Shown: positions 1 to 7,580 of the stretch, one piece after another
Layout: each line of letters opens with the position of its first letter
Numbering within the stretch: position 1 is the stretch's first letter
Assembly (NCBI GenBank): GCA_902766915.1
Contig: CACXFN010000004.1
Span: 1-16,869 of the forward strand
DNA from: an uncultured Eubacteriales bacterium
GTDB lineage: Bacteria > Bacillota > Clostridia > Peptostreptococcales > Anaerovoracaceae
Reading direction: 5' to 3'
DNA length: 16,869 nt
Notes under the pieces: generated by a model
Seen by the model: the letters and a program-made list of their open reading frames with translations, nothing else
Databases searched by the model: none
Told to the model about the DNA's origin: nothing
Translations under genes and position numbers: made by a program

Positions 1-1227
1 CAGGGATGTAAGTGCGAATACGGATACTGCCAATGTGAGCAGTGAATAGATGGTCTTATAGATAGCAGATGTATCTGCACCGAACATGAGACCAATACCA
101 CCTGCGAATGCAGCTGCAGGGGATCCAAATTCACCAGCAGTGTACTTTTCAAATACCATACCTACTGCGATGAGGGATATGATTCCAAGAGCAGATTCGA
201 TAAGCATTGAACCGTAACCAATTGGCTTTGCATGAGCTTCGTTATCAAGCTGCTTGGATGATGTACCTGTGGATACCAAGGAGTGGAATCCGGAGCAGGC
301 ACCGCATGCAACTGTGATGAACAGAGCCGGGAAAAGATTACCGATCTTGGTTGACCAACCTGTGAACATAGGTAGCTGGAATGTTGTTGTACCTGCAAAT
401 GCAGAGAAGATGATACCGATTATAGCAACACCCATCATAGCATAGAGCAGGAAGCTAGAAAGATAGTCACGAGGCTGGAGCATAATCCATACAGGAATCA
501 GGGATGCGATTGCAATATAGATACCGATGATGTAGATCCATGTGGTTCTTCCAATAGCCACACCAACGTTCATACCGATTGCAATAGCTGCAATGATACC
601 TACTATACCGATAATGGTTGCAGGACCAACTTTCATTCCCACTCTGTTTGTCAGGATACCGTAAACGATAGCCAATGCGATAAACAGAATAGAAATCATG
701 GATGTGGTCTGGTTACCATTAGGATCGGTTGTGATTCCGCTTACTCCTGCGTCAGCAGCAGTCATGAATGTACCTGCTACTACGTTTACGAAGGAAGCGA
801 TAACCAGGATAAGTACCAAGAGAGCAAAGATAGTAAATAGCTTCTTGGTTCTCTGGCCCATACTATCACCGATAACCTCACCGATGGATCTACCACCGTG
901 TCTTACGGATGCATAGAGAGCGCCAAAGTCATGTACTCCTCCAAAGAATATACCGCCAATTACACACCAGAGGAATACTGGGAGCCATCCAAATACAGAT
1001 GCTTGGATAGGACCATTAATCGGGCCTGCACCTGCGATGGATGAGAAGTGGTGACCCATGAGAACTGCAGGTGGTGCTGCGACATAGTCGACGCCGTCTT
1101 CCTGTGTAATAGCAGGTGTTTCACGGCCGGGATCGATTCCCCACTGCTTGACCAGCCAGTTACCATAAGTCATGTACCCGATAATTAATAAAACAATTGC
1201 GGCAACAATGATAAGTAATGCTGTCAT
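1..1227 (-). CDS. cstA: Carbon starvation protein CstA family transporter (partial, C-terminus cut by window edge)
   Basis: This is an integral inner-membrane transporter of the CstA/BtsT family, whose studied members import pyruvate or have been linked to peptide uptake. The reading frame starts at the ATG at 1227 and stays open for 409 codons to the first base of the window, so the C-terminus is missing. Family hallmarks are visible: GHHFSSIAGAGPI at residues 58-70, then GGVHDFGALYASVRHGGRSI, and a CSGFHSLVSTGTSSKQL segment near residues 310-330. Many hydrophobic helices run throughout. The start is supported by an AAGGAGG-type ribosome binding site (AAAAGGAGGAGAAGTTATG), which lies inside the end of the preceding gene. 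That gene's TGA overlaps this ATG as ATGA, so the two are probably translationally coupled. Family assignment is very firm. The substrate cannot be read from the sequence and pyruvate is only the best family-based guess. Confidence 0.96.
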   Translation of the reverse strand, partial: MTALLIIVAAIVLLIIGYMTYGNWLVKQWGIDPGRETPAITQEDGVDYVAAPPAVLMGHHFSSIAGAGPINGPIQASVFGWLPVFLWCVIGGIFFGGVHDFGALYASVRHGGRSIGEVIGDSMGQRTKKLFTIFALLVLILVIASFVNVVAGTFMTAADAGVSGITTDPNGNQTTSMISILFIALAIVYGILTNRVGMKVGPATIIGIVGIIAAIAIGMNVGVAIGRTTWIYIIGIYIAIASLIPVWIMLQPRDYLSSFLLYAMMGVAIIGIIFSAFAGTTTFQLPMFTGWSTKIGNLFPALFITVACGACSGFHSLVSTGTSSKQLDNEAHAKPIGYGSMLIESALGIISLIAVGMVFEKYTAGEFGSPAAAFAGGIGLMFGADTSAIYKTIYSLLTLAVSVFALTSL

Positions 1228-1745
1228 AACTTCTCCTCCTTTTCTATTTCTTTCTTAAGTATACTGCTCACGGTCTTCTTGAGATCGCTTCCTCGGCGGT
1301 TACTTAGGACGTTCCCATTAGAAAGATCGCAAACCACTAATCTAAAAGCACTATAGCCATGGAATCCAAGATTATAGGATTGATGGCGTTTGGCTTTTTT
1401 TGCCTTATTCTCACATTCAGGATCAATGGCATCAGCCACAATCACCAAAGTGACATCAGAACTTCTGTGATTTTGATGAGGATGAGTTCTGCTCATTCCA
1501 TCAGCCCAAGCTCTCTCCTCCAACATATCATATAGTTCTTTAGTTAAGAAATCCGTTTTATAGAAATAAACGTATTCGTAATTCTCCGTTTCAAATACCT
1601 TGGCCTTTTTAACTAGCATATACTGCATGTCCATACCCCTGTAGGTGGCTTCCACATGAAAGGGTTCTACAGGGTCCTGGGTATTTACATCATAATAGCG
1701 ATAGAAGGAAGACACTACGCTATCAAATACTGAATGTCTATCCAT
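1224..1745 (-). CDS. Conserved-looking protein of unknown function, coupled to cstA
   Basis: I do not recognise this 173-residue protein. It looks soluble, with no signal peptide or membrane helix, and is charged, ending in a basic and acidic Lys/Glu-rich tail. Visible features include an aromatic-rich N-terminal half (SSFYRYYDV, YEYVYFYKTDF) and a segment GYSAFRLVVCDLSNGNVLSN near the C-terminus. A longer frame would begin at 1793, but that start lies inside the preceding gene. The ATG at 1745 has GGAG about 9 bases upstream and begins 14 bases after the previous stop, so I prefer it. The stop TGA overlaps the cstA start as ATGA, so translation is probably coupled. By position it could be a partner or regulator of the transporter, which is inference only. 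It could equally be a housekeeping protein that happens to share the operon. Confidence 0.85.
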   Translation of the reverse strand: MDRHSVFDSVVSSFYRYYDVNTQDPVEPFHVEATYRGMDMQYMLVKKAKVFETENYEYVYFYKTDFLTKELYDMLEERAWADGMSRTHPHQNHRSSDVTLVIVADAIDPECENKAKKAKRHQSYNLGFHGYSAFRLVVCDLSNGNVLSNRRGSDLKKTVSSILKKEIEKEEKL

Positions 1746-1759
1746 ACTTCCATCTCCGC

Positions 1760-2191
1760 TTACTGAAGGGCTTCCCCTTCTTTTACAGCACAAGCAGCCT
1801 CTTCGGCAACCTCGATTGGTGCATCGCTTCTAAGAGAAGCAGGCACGGTGAAATCAGTATTAGGGCAGCGCTCCTTTAAGTCCTTCATAAGTTCTACAGC
1901 CGCTCTTTCCCCGGGAAGCTGAATGACCGCCAGCTCCTTCTCACCATCGCTTAATACCAGATTTTCTATTCTGAAATTACCATTTCCGCAGCACATTTTG
2001 GCAGGTATATTCATAACCCTGCGGAAACAGTTTTTAAGTTCAGAATATGGAATATAATAATGCTTTAGCTTTGCTCTAAAATGGAAACATTCTTTTCCCA
2101 ACTTAATAACGCCAATCTGTCTGGCTCCCTTTTTATCTTCATCCAGATATTTATTATCCAAGACTGTATCTGTCAAAGAATAATATGCCAT
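1760..2191 (-). CDS. Small protein of unknown function, first gene of the cstA operon
   Basis: This 143-residue protein is not one I can name. It appears cytoplasmic, with no signal sequence or membrane segment. The first 110 residues look like a compact alpha/beta domain with alternating hydrophobic strands (RQIGVIKLG, ECFHFRAKLKHYYIPYSEL, FRIENLVLSDGEKELAVIQL) followed by an amphipathic helix (AAVELMKDLKERC). The strand pattern with a final helix would suit a PH-like fold, but I cannot test that. A CCGNGNF segment near residues 67-73 is Cys/Gly-rich. The C-terminal 25 residues are Ala/Glu-rich and probably disordered. The ATG at 2191 has a GAGAGGG ribosome binding site about 9 bases upstream and a consensus-like promoter about 65 bases upstream. 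The next gene starts 14 bases after its stop. Confidence 0.85.
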   Translation of the reverse strand: MAYYSLTDTVLDNKYLDEDKKGARQIGVIKLGKECFHFRAKLKHYYIPYSELKNCFRRVMNIPAKMCCGNGNFRIENLVLSDGEKELAVIQLPGERAAVELMKDLKERCPNTDFTVPASLRSDAPIEVAEEAACAVKEGEALQ

Positions 2192-2256
2192 TTAATAAAA
2201 CCCTCTCTTTTTTGCATTTTTTATTCATTGGTACAAGATGGAGTATTCTACTACAT

Positions 2257-2286
2257 ATTATACTACCATTACGTTACTTACAACAA
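2257..2286 (-). promoter_or_regulatory. Candidate sigma-A promoter of the unknown-unknown-cstA operon
   Basis: Read on the minus strand, a perfect TATAAT (2262-2257) is preceded at 18 bases by TTGTTG (2286-2281). An alternative TTGTAA lies at 15-base spacing. Transcription would begin near 2250, giving a leader of roughly 60 bases before the ATG at 2191. No hairpin or operator-like dyad stands out in that leader. The call rests on consensus matching only. Confidence 0.5.
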
Positions 2287-2412
2287 TATATACACATATT
2301 TAAGAAGTTTAATATATTGATTAATTAATTATTATATTTATTTTTTTGAATAAAATACATATTCATCCCTGCAACAAAGGATTTCTTTCCTCGACAGCGC
2401 CCCCCCTTGATC
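2287..2412. other. Intergenic spacer with nothing coding; AT-rich tract and a C7 run
   Basis: The gene-free gap between 2192 and 2516 holds the promoter and the terminator annotated separately. The remaining middle part is very AT-rich (2300-2360, mostly A/T with TTAATTAATTAA-like runs) and then has a homopolymer of seven C at 2400-2406. A 13-codon ATG frame on the minus strand has no properly spaced ribosome binding site, so I do not call it. The AT-rich DNA directly upstream of the promoter could act as an UP element, but that is only a possibility. Confidence 0.5.
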
Positions 2413-2460
2413 TATAAAAAAACCGCTGCAACAATTGAAAACTCAATCATTACAGCGATT
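2413..2460 (-). terminator. Rho-independent terminator after the cyclophilin gene
   Basis: An 18-base inverted repeat (2421-2438 with 2443-2460) encloses a four-base loop. On the minus strand the mismatching positions mostly become G-U pairs, and the stem (GCTGTAATGATTGA against TCAATTGTTGCAGC) is followed directly by seven T (2422-2416) and TATAG. This is the expected layout for termination of minus-strand transcripts, 57 bases past the stop codon of the peptidyl-prolyl isomerase gene at 2517. Confidence 0.9.
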
Positions 2461-2516
2461 ATCATCAAGTTTTTATCCTTAATATACCTAAATAATAAGC
2501 CTATATAAGCCTAAAC

Positions 2517-3194
2517 CTAATCCACCACAATTATCTCAGTGATAACAGGCTGATTCTCTGCAGGGATTGTGCCGTTATTATCAATAGGCTTGGCATCGCT
2601 TGCAATCTTATCTGCAACTTCCTGTCCCTCAGTAACAACGCCGAAAGCAGCATAGTTTCCATCAAGGAATTCAGAGTCAGCTACGGTGATAAAGAACTGT
2701 GAGCTTGCGCTATCTGGATGCTGTGAGCGAGCCATTGAAATAACACCCTTTTTATGAGAGATATTGTTTTCCACGCCATTGGCAGCAAACTCCCCCTTGA
2801 TGGTTTGTTCGGAACCGCCAAATCCTGTGCCTTCCGGGTCTCCACCCTGGATCATGAACCCATCCATAATTCTATGGAAGGTGAGGCCATTGTAAAAACC
2901 TTCGTTGGCTAGATCTATAAAGTTCTGTACAGTGATAGGTGCAGTATCTCCGTCTAACTCCAACTTAATTGTGCCATAATCCTTAATTACCATTTCTATG
3001 TGATGCATTCCTATTCCTCCTTTTGCTTCACTATCACTACTTTCGCTTTCTGTAGCATTACTATCAGAACTGCTCGTTTGAGTTCCGGCCTCTTCCGATG
3101 TTGTTTTCGGCTTATTCTCACATGCGGAAAGAGTCATTAAACTCATAACTAATACTAAAAGAATAATACCAATAATTCGTTTTTCCTTAATCAT
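2517..3194 (-). CDS. Cyclophilin-type peptidyl-prolyl cis-trans isomerase, lipoprotein
   Basis: This enzyme accelerates cis-trans isomerisation of Xaa-Pro bonds in proteins, here probably outside the cell membrane. Residues 1-25 form a lipoprotein signal peptide with lipobox LSAC (Cys25). A Ser/Glu/Thr-rich flexible linker runs to about residue 60, and the cyclophilin domain fills residues 65-225. Catalytic-type residues are in place: FHRIMDGFMIQGGDP (Arg108, Gln116), SQFFITV (Phe167-168) and FLDGNYAAFG, where the tryptophan of human cyclophilin A is Phe, as is common in bacterial forms. The ATG at 3194 opens the signal peptide, though the upstream ribosome binding site is weak. It lies 86 bases downstream of the small unknown gene and ends at a strong terminator, so it is the last gene of its transcript. 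Family assignment is very firm; its client proteins are unknown. Confidence 0.97.
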   Translation of the reverse strand: MIKEKRIIGIILLVLVMSLMTLSACENKPKTTSEEAGTQTSSSDSNATESESSDSEAKGGIGMHHIEMVIKDYGTIKLELDGDTAPITVQNFIDLANEGFYNGLTFHRIMDGFMIQGGDPEGTGFGGSEQTIKGEFAANGVENNISHKKGVISMARSQHPDSASSQFFITVADSEFLDGNYAAFGVVTEGQEVADKIASDAKPIDNNGTIPAENQPVITEIIVVD

Positions 3195-3280
3195 ATTGTT
3201 TTACCAATTGCTTTCACTTATATTTCACGTCAGTAGATATCAAACCACTTATAGAAGCGCAGCGCTATAATCTCAGCCTA

Positions 3281-3604
3281 TTATAAACGAATACCTTTAT
3301 ATGTTATTTTATTGAAGATAAATATTTTCTTTAAATCAAATTGTATTTCTTCATCTATCTCCAACCTGTAATTGGGAAGAAGCACTACAGCTTCCTCCGG
3401 ATCGATTCCATCTATCTCCTGTCTGCGATATTTCTTTTTGTTTAGCAAATAGTCTCGGTGCTTGTTGTCACAGGTTCTAATAAAAATCTCAGTCACATCG
3501 AAATCCGAGGTATCACTTGTAGCCACCTCTACAACAATGTTTTTCTTGGATTTGCCATTTAGATATTCCCATAACTCCCGGGAAACCATTGCCCTTCTTC
3601 CCAT
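3281..3604 (-). CDS. Small protein of unknown function
   Basis: This gene encodes about 107 residues if it starts at ATG 3604, 11 bases after the stop of the alcohol dehydrogenase gene. An in-frame ATG at 3589 (102 residues) is a possible alternative, and neither has an ideal ribosome binding site. A still longer frame back to 3703 would lie inside the dehydrogenase and is unlikely. I do not recognise the protein. It is probably cytoplasmic, with alternating hydrophobic and charged strands (NIVVEVATSD, VTEIFIRTCDN, AVVLLPNYRLEI, LKKIFIFNKITYKGIRL) that suggest a small beta-rich domain, and a Lys/Arg-rich middle (LLNKKKYRRQ). It has one cysteine in TCDNKH. Its position between a dehydrogenase and a cyclophilin suggests no specific job. 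The good codon structure and tight spacing argue that it is real. Confidence 0.7.
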   Translation of the reverse strand: MGRRAMVSRELWEYLNGKSKKNIVVEVATSDTSDFDVTEIFIRTCDNKHRDYLLNKKKYRRQEIDGIDPEEAVVLLPNYRLEIDEEIQFDLKKIFIFNKITYKGIRL

Positions 3605-3615
3605 ATCCAGTCTAC

Positions 3616-4830
3616 CTATAATGCCATTCGGTAGATGGCCTCCATATCCGCTCTTTCCAGAACCTTGGCTGATCCAACCTTTCCCCCTGTAGCTCTTACA
3701 CAACCATCGGTCATCTCCAAAATCTGTTCTTCCGTAGGCTCTATACCCAGTTCTCTCATATTAATCGGCATGGCAATACTGTGATAGAATTCCTCAACCC
3801 TGGAAATACCCATCAATGCAATTTCTTCATCGGACATGGGAGCATCTAGTTCACTTCCATCTGCCCCAATCATCGGATTAACATCCATTACGTTCTTTGC
3901 AAATTTAACAAAGCGGTGCAAATTATTCTTCATAACGTAGCGAGCCCAACTTGGCCAGATTGCAGCCAAGCCTGCTCCATGGGTTACGTCAAACATTCCT
4001 CCCATTTCATGTTCCAATCTATGGGATGCAAAATCATTTCCACCATTTCCGCATCCTGTAAGTCCATTGTGAGAGAGACTGTTTGCCCACATCATTTCAG
4101 CTCTGGCTTCATAATCCGTAGGATTAGCATGAAGAATTTTAGCAAACTTCATAACGGTTTTCATCAGCCCCTCTGCAATAGCATCAGTCAATTCCATATT
4201 GCCATTACCGGTAAAATACCTTTCCATGGTATGCATCATTATATCTACACAGCCGGACATTGTCTGATAATCCGGAAGAGTCAGTGTCAATTCGGGATCC
4301 ATTATTGCAAATTTAGGTCTACAAATATCGCTGTTATAACCTCTCTTCTCTCCTGTCTTTTCATTGGTGATTACGCTGCTATCACTCATTTCGCTACCGG
4401 CAGCAGCTATGGTTACAATTGCACCAAGAGGGAAAGACCCCTTTGATTGACGGGTATGATCGTATAGATCCCATACATCCTCATCAGGCTCGTAGAGGGC
4501 GTATGCAATGGCCTTAGCAGAATCTATTACAGAGCCGCCTCCCACAGGTAGAAGAAAGTCAACTCCATTTTCCTTTGCCAGTTCAATACCTTCATAAACC
4601 TTTGATAGATGTGGATTTGGAACAACTCCTCCCAATTCCACGTGGAAGAGTCCGGCCTCATCCAGTGACTTTTTCACATCATCAATCAAACCGGATTTTA
4701 TCGCACTCTCTCCACCATAATGAATAAGCACTCTGGTTCCACCAAACTGTTTTACCAAATTACCTGCTTGGGATACCGTTCCTTTACCAAATACAATCTT
4801 AGTCGGTGTATAGAAATTAAAATTATTCAT
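3616..4830 (-). CDS. Iron-containing alcohol dehydrogenase (butanol dehydrogenase-like)
   Basis: This cytoplasmic oxidoreductase of the group III, metal-dependent alcohol dehydrogenase family interconverts aldehydes and alcohols with NAD(P)H. In fermenting clostridia such enzymes dispose of reducing power. The 404-residue length is normal. The N-terminal dinucleotide-binding domain has the family motif PVGGGSVIDSAKAIA at residues 95-109. The metal ligands can be assigned by family spacing: Asp196 and His200 in CVDIMMH, His270 in SHRLEHEMGG, and His284 in VTHGAGLA, with the last two 14 apart as expected. Overall it resembles the BdhA/BdhB and YqhD subgroup, so NADPH preference is plausible but not shown. 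The start ATG overlaps the end of the upstream peptidase-like gene by eight bases and is preceded by GAAGGAG about 4 bases away, so translation is probably coupled. The exact substrate is not determined. Confidence 0.96.
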   Translation of the reverse strand: MNNFNFYTPTKIVFGKGTVSQAGNLVKQFGGTRVLIHYGGESAIKSGLIDDVKKSLDEAGLFHVELGGVVPNPHLSKVYEGIELAKENGVDFLLPVGGGSVIDSAKAIAYALYEPDEDVWDLYDHTRQSKGSFPLGAIVTIAAAGSEMSDSSVITNEKTGEKRGYNSDICRPKFAIMDPELTLTLPDYQTMSGCVDIMMHTMERYFTGNGNMELTDAIAEGLMKTVMKFAKILHANPTDYEARAEMMWANSLSHNGLTGCGNGGNDFASHRLEHEMGGMFDVTHGAGLAAIWPSWARYVMKNNLHRFVKFAKNVMDVNPMIGADGSELDAPMSDEEIALMGISRVEEFYHSIAMPINMRELGIEPTEEQILEMTDGCVRATGGKVGSAKVLERADMEAIYRMAL

Positions 4831-6544
4831 TTGACTCCTTCTCTAAATATCCTTCCAAAATACTTTTAACATAACTAATGGATTTAGCCACAGCCCCATC
4901 CTCATAGGCAGGTGTAATATTTGCCTTTTCAAGTATTTCCAAATAGCTCTTACTTCCACCTAAATCCATCAATTCCAAATACTCTTTCCACGCCGTTTCC
5001 GGATGCTTAACATATTTTCTTATCATATCCATGGAATTAACAGTCGCCAGCGAATACTCCAGGTAGTAAAGGGGGAACAGGAAGATATGTTGTTTATGAT
5101 ACCAATATCCACCATTATTCATAAATTCGTCATCATCGTCGTATTTACGCCATGGCATGTATTTCTGCTCCAATTTGCGCCATTCCAGACTTCTCTCCCT
5201 CGGCGTTAAGTCCGGATTCTCATAGCAAATATGCTGGAACTCATCCACTGCCACACCAAAGGGTACAAATGTTATTAAGTCGTGTAGATTGTAGTATTCA
5301 TATTTAGCAGCATCTTCCCCAAAGAAGCGATGGGAATACCTATTTGAAAACTGTGTCATAGCCATTACATGTATTTCCATAATATCTGCTGATGACACAA
5401 AGTATGTACTAATAGGCTGTTTTCTTGATGACCTATAGGTGGAAAACGCATGTCCCATTTCTCCCGTTAGGGTCTTTACGCTAAGGGCAGAGCCATCAAA
5501 GAAGGAAAACAGGAAAGGTGCTTTACGAGACAATAGAATGGTTGAATATTCTCTGGCAGCCTTGCCTGGCCTATTCTCACAATCCATGAGCTCATGACTC
5601 GTCATAAACTCTATAAACTCGTCGGTCTCGGGACTCATTTCATGAAACATTTCTATAATCTGATTCATCATGTAGTCTGCATCTCCGGCAGGCTTTGCAT
5701 TCCCGTCAGCAAAAATAATCTTCTCATCATAGGCCATAACATGGTCCAGCCCTAATCTCTTTGTCTGAGCTTCATATAGCTTGTTGCAGAGAGGTACAAT
5801 TACTTCTGCAACCTGATTTCTGAAACTTGCCACTTCTTCCGGACCATAGTCTATACGATTTCTATTAAGATAACCTACAGGGAGGTAATTGTCGTATCCA
5901 AGGTTTTTCCCAATTTGAGTTCTAACCTTTATTAGTTCATCCCAGATTTCCTCCAGACGTTTCTCATTGTCTTTCAGAAATCCCGAAAAGGCTTTAAACG
6001 CTTCGTGCCTTATGTTCCTATCCGGATTAGAGAAAAGGCCTTGCAGCTTTAGGAAGTTTCGCTTTTCCCCGTCAATTTCCACTTGGCAGGTTGCGATTAG
6101 CTTTTGATATTCGTCCGATAGATCCGCCTCTCTCTGTTTTAATTCTATATTAGCTTCACAGAATGTTTTCTTCTCTACTTCCATTTTTGTAAAGAATACC
6201 GGACCGAGCCTTTTTTCAACATAATCCTTAAACGGACTATTATAAACAGCCTCATTAAATTCATTGGACGCCTTTTCAAAAAAGGGCATATTGTCATTTA
6301 TCCAGACTCTTTCCCTTTCGTACTCCTCATTAGTCGTATCCTGGGATTGACGAATGCGAGCAAATTCAAGTAAGTCCTTTGCCTTACGCATTAATTCGTT
6401 ATGTTCAAAGATGACTTCCATCACATCATCGCCGTCTTCGGCATTCTTGATTCTTTCGATGGCATCCTTATTAATATCTTGAAATACTCTTAAATCCGGT
6501 TTGGAGAATTTTAATTCGCTAAACTTCCAATGGCTGCTGTTCAT
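4823..6544 (-). CDS. M3-family oligoendopeptidase homologue lacking the first zinc histidine (possible pseudoenzyme)
   Basis: The 573-residue length and whole layout match the M3 (PepF-like) zinc oligoendopeptidases, which are cytoplasmic enzymes that cut short peptides: a helical N-terminal half, then the catalytic domain. In active relatives the centre reads LTHEAGHAF or similar. Here it reads LTGEMGHAF, so the first zinc ligand of HExxH is Gly361 (codon at 5462-5464). Glu362, His365 and the third ligand Glu390, exactly 25 residues after His365, are kept. So is the C-terminal substrate-binding stretch with His486 and Tyr493/494/497 (HIFLFPLYYLEYSLA). The substitution sits in an otherwise intact frame. 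It needs all three codon bases changed from CAT or CAC, so a simple sequencing error is unlikely. The ATG at 6544 has GAGGG seven bases upstream. It lies 65 bases after hsp33 and overlaps the alcohol dehydrogenase start. Family is firm; activity is doubtful. Confidence 0.93.
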   Translation of the reverse strand: MNSSHWKFSELKFSKPDLRVFQDINKDAIERIKNAEDGDDVMEVIFEHNELMRKAKDLLEFARIRQSQDTTNEEYERERVWINDNMPFFEKASNEFNEAVYNSPFKDYVEKRLGPVFFTKMEVEKKTFCEANIELKQREADLSDEYQKLIATCQVEIDGEKRNFLKLQGLFSNPDRNIRHEAFKAFSGFLKDNEKRLEEIWDELIKVRTQIGKNLGYDNYLPVGYLNRNRIDYGPEEVASFRNQVAEVIVPLCNKLYEAQTKRLGLDHVMAYDEKIIFADGNAKPAGDADYMMNQIIEMFHEMSPETDEFIEFMTSHELMDCENRPGKAAREYSTILLSRKAPFLFSFFDGSALSVKTLTGEMGHAFSTYRSSRKQPISTYFVSSADIMEIHVMAMTQFSNRYSHRFFGEDAAKYEYYNLHDLITFVPFGVAVDEFQHICYENPDLTPRERSLEWRKLEQKYMPWRKYDDDDEFMNNGGYWYHKQHIFLFPLYYLEYSLATVNSMDMIRKYVKHPETAWKEYLELMDLGGSKSYLEILEKANITPAYEDGAVAKSISYVKSILEGYLEKESNE

Positions 6545-6609
6545 AAGTGGACCCTCACGTTTTGTTCTGAATTATCATTATGTAGATTCTATCATAGCGA
6601 CAACATTTA

Positions 6610-7482
6610 TTACAGTAATTCTTTTAGCTTATCCACAGAAATATTATATTTTGTATTACAGAAATGGCAGACTACCTCTACACTTTCACCTTCATCAATT
6701 AATTCCTGGATATCGGACTTTTTGATAGTTGCTAAAGCCTTCAGCATTCTATCTTCACTACAGTTGCATCGGAAACAAACCGGCATCCCAGCGTCATCGC
6801 TAAAACTAAGGTCCATACCTTCCAATATCATTTCCAGAATTTCTTTCGGCCCCATGCCCTCTTCCATCAAGGTCGTAACCTGGGGCATTTTAGCTATACG
6901 GTCCTCCAGGGTTGAAATTACTTCTTCCGTGGCATCAGGCATAAGCTGAATCATGAATCCACCGGCGTGTTTCACGCTACAATCCGTATCAACCATAACC
7001 CCTAATCCCACTGCTGAAGGAGTTTGCTCCGACATAGTGTAATAATAGGCTATATCATCACCTATCTCTCCGGTTTGTAGCTCGATCTGTCCGGAATAAG
7101 GCTCCTTCATTCCTAAATCCATTATTATGGTAAGAGTACCGGGACCAATAGCTCCTCCAACATCCAGCTTTCCTTTGTATTTAGGCGGAATCATCACCTG
7201 GGGCACCAAGGGATAGCCTTTCACTTCACCATGACTGTTGGTAGTTACTGTGATTCCCTTTATCGGCCCTTCTGAACGAATCATAAGAGTCAGGATGTCA
7301 TCCTCACCCTTCATGGTGCTTCCCATCATAGCCCCTGCAGCAAGCAACCTTCCAAGAGCAGCAGTCACTACGGGCGTGGTTTCATGCCTCTTTCTTGCTT
7401 CTTCAACGGTATCCGTTACATCCACTGCGAAGGCCCTAATCATCAAATCAGCAGCGGTACCTCTAATTAAATAATCACTCAT
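6610..7482 (-). CDS. hslO: Redox-regulated molecular chaperone Hsp33
   Basis: Hsp33 is a cytoplasmic holdase chaperone, kept inactive by zinc bound to four reduced cysteines and switched on by oxidative unfolding. The protein is 290 residues from the ATG at 7482, which has AAAAGGTG about 5 bases upstream and begins MSDYLIRGTAADLMIRAFAV, the usual Hsp33 N-terminus. A longer frame from 7566 would add 28 residues encoded by the leader hairpin and is not believable. The redox switch is intact near the C-terminus: CNC at Cys239/Cys241, then CHFC at Cys272/Cys275, with the normal spacing of about 30 residues. Core motifs such as GYPLVPQV and AGGFMIQLMPDA are present. It is preceded by a large leader hairpin and followed after 65 bases by the M3-like gene. 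The identification is very firm. Confidence 0.98.
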   Translation of the reverse strand: MSDYLIRGTAADLMIRAFAVDVTDTVEEARKRHETTPVVTAALGRLLAAGAMMGSTMKGEDDILTLMIRSEGPIKGITVTTNSHGEVKGYPLVPQVMIPPKYKGKLDVGGAIGPGTLTIIMDLGMKEPYSGQIELQTGEIGDDIAYYYTMSEQTPSAVGLGVMVDTDCSVKHAGGFMIQLMPDATEEVISTLEDRIAKMPQVTTLMEEGMGPKEILEMILEGMDLSFSDDAGMPVCFRCNCSEDRMLKALATIKKSDIQELIDEGESVEVVCHFCNTKYNISVDKLKELL

Positions 7483-7520
7483 GATTACACCTTTTATCAA
7501 ACAACGAATTAAAACTACAA

Positions 7521-7576
7521 AGCGGCCCTTATAAAGCTCCCCTGCACATCGGATTGAGAGCCTCATAAGGACCGCT
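7521..7576 (-). ncRNA. Long structured hairpin in the hsp33 leader
   Basis: In minus-strand RNA this segment folds into a near-perfect stem of about 21 pairs. Outer arm AGCGGUCCUUAU (7576-7565) pairs with AUAAGGGCCGCU (7532-7521). The stem continues through one G-U and eight more pairs (AGGCUCUC with GGGAGCUU) to a 14-base loop at 7542-7555. Four of the pairs are G-U only on the minus strand, and the plus strand would have A-C mismatches there, so this is a minus-strand RNA structure. It sits about 38 bases before the hsp33 ATG and 62 bases after the preceding stop codon. It may be a 5' stabilising or regulatory leader element, or an imperfect terminator of the upstream gene. The following bases (UUUGUAGUUUUAAUU) are U-rich but interrupted. 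Confidence 0.6.
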
Positions 7577-7580
7577 CTAA

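Noticed and set aside
1746..1793. Longer start at 1793 for the second unknown gene before cstA
   Set aside because: It overlaps the preceding gene by 34 bases and lacks a clear ribosome binding site, unlike 1745.
2400..2406. Run of seven C as a possible phase-variation switch
   Set aside because: It is in a spacer far upstream of the promoter on one side and beyond the terminator on the other, so slippage would not obviously affect a gene.
3605..3703. N-terminal extension of the small unknown protein up to 3703
   Set aside because: It would overlap the conserved C-terminus of the alcohol dehydrogenase; closer starts just after that gene's stop fit better.
3916..4446. Plus-strand frame of 176 codons
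   Set aside because: Antisense shadow of the alcohol dehydrogenase, with implausible composition and no start signals.
6545..6609. Promoter in the hsp33 to M3-like gene gap (GATAAT/TAGAAT boxes)
   Set aside because: No box pair has acceptable spacing; readthrough from hsp33 is as likely.
7483..7566. Longer Hsp33 N-terminus starting at 7566
   Set aside because: The added residues come from the leader hairpin, while the ATG at 7482 has a good ribosome binding site and gives the family's normal N-terminus.
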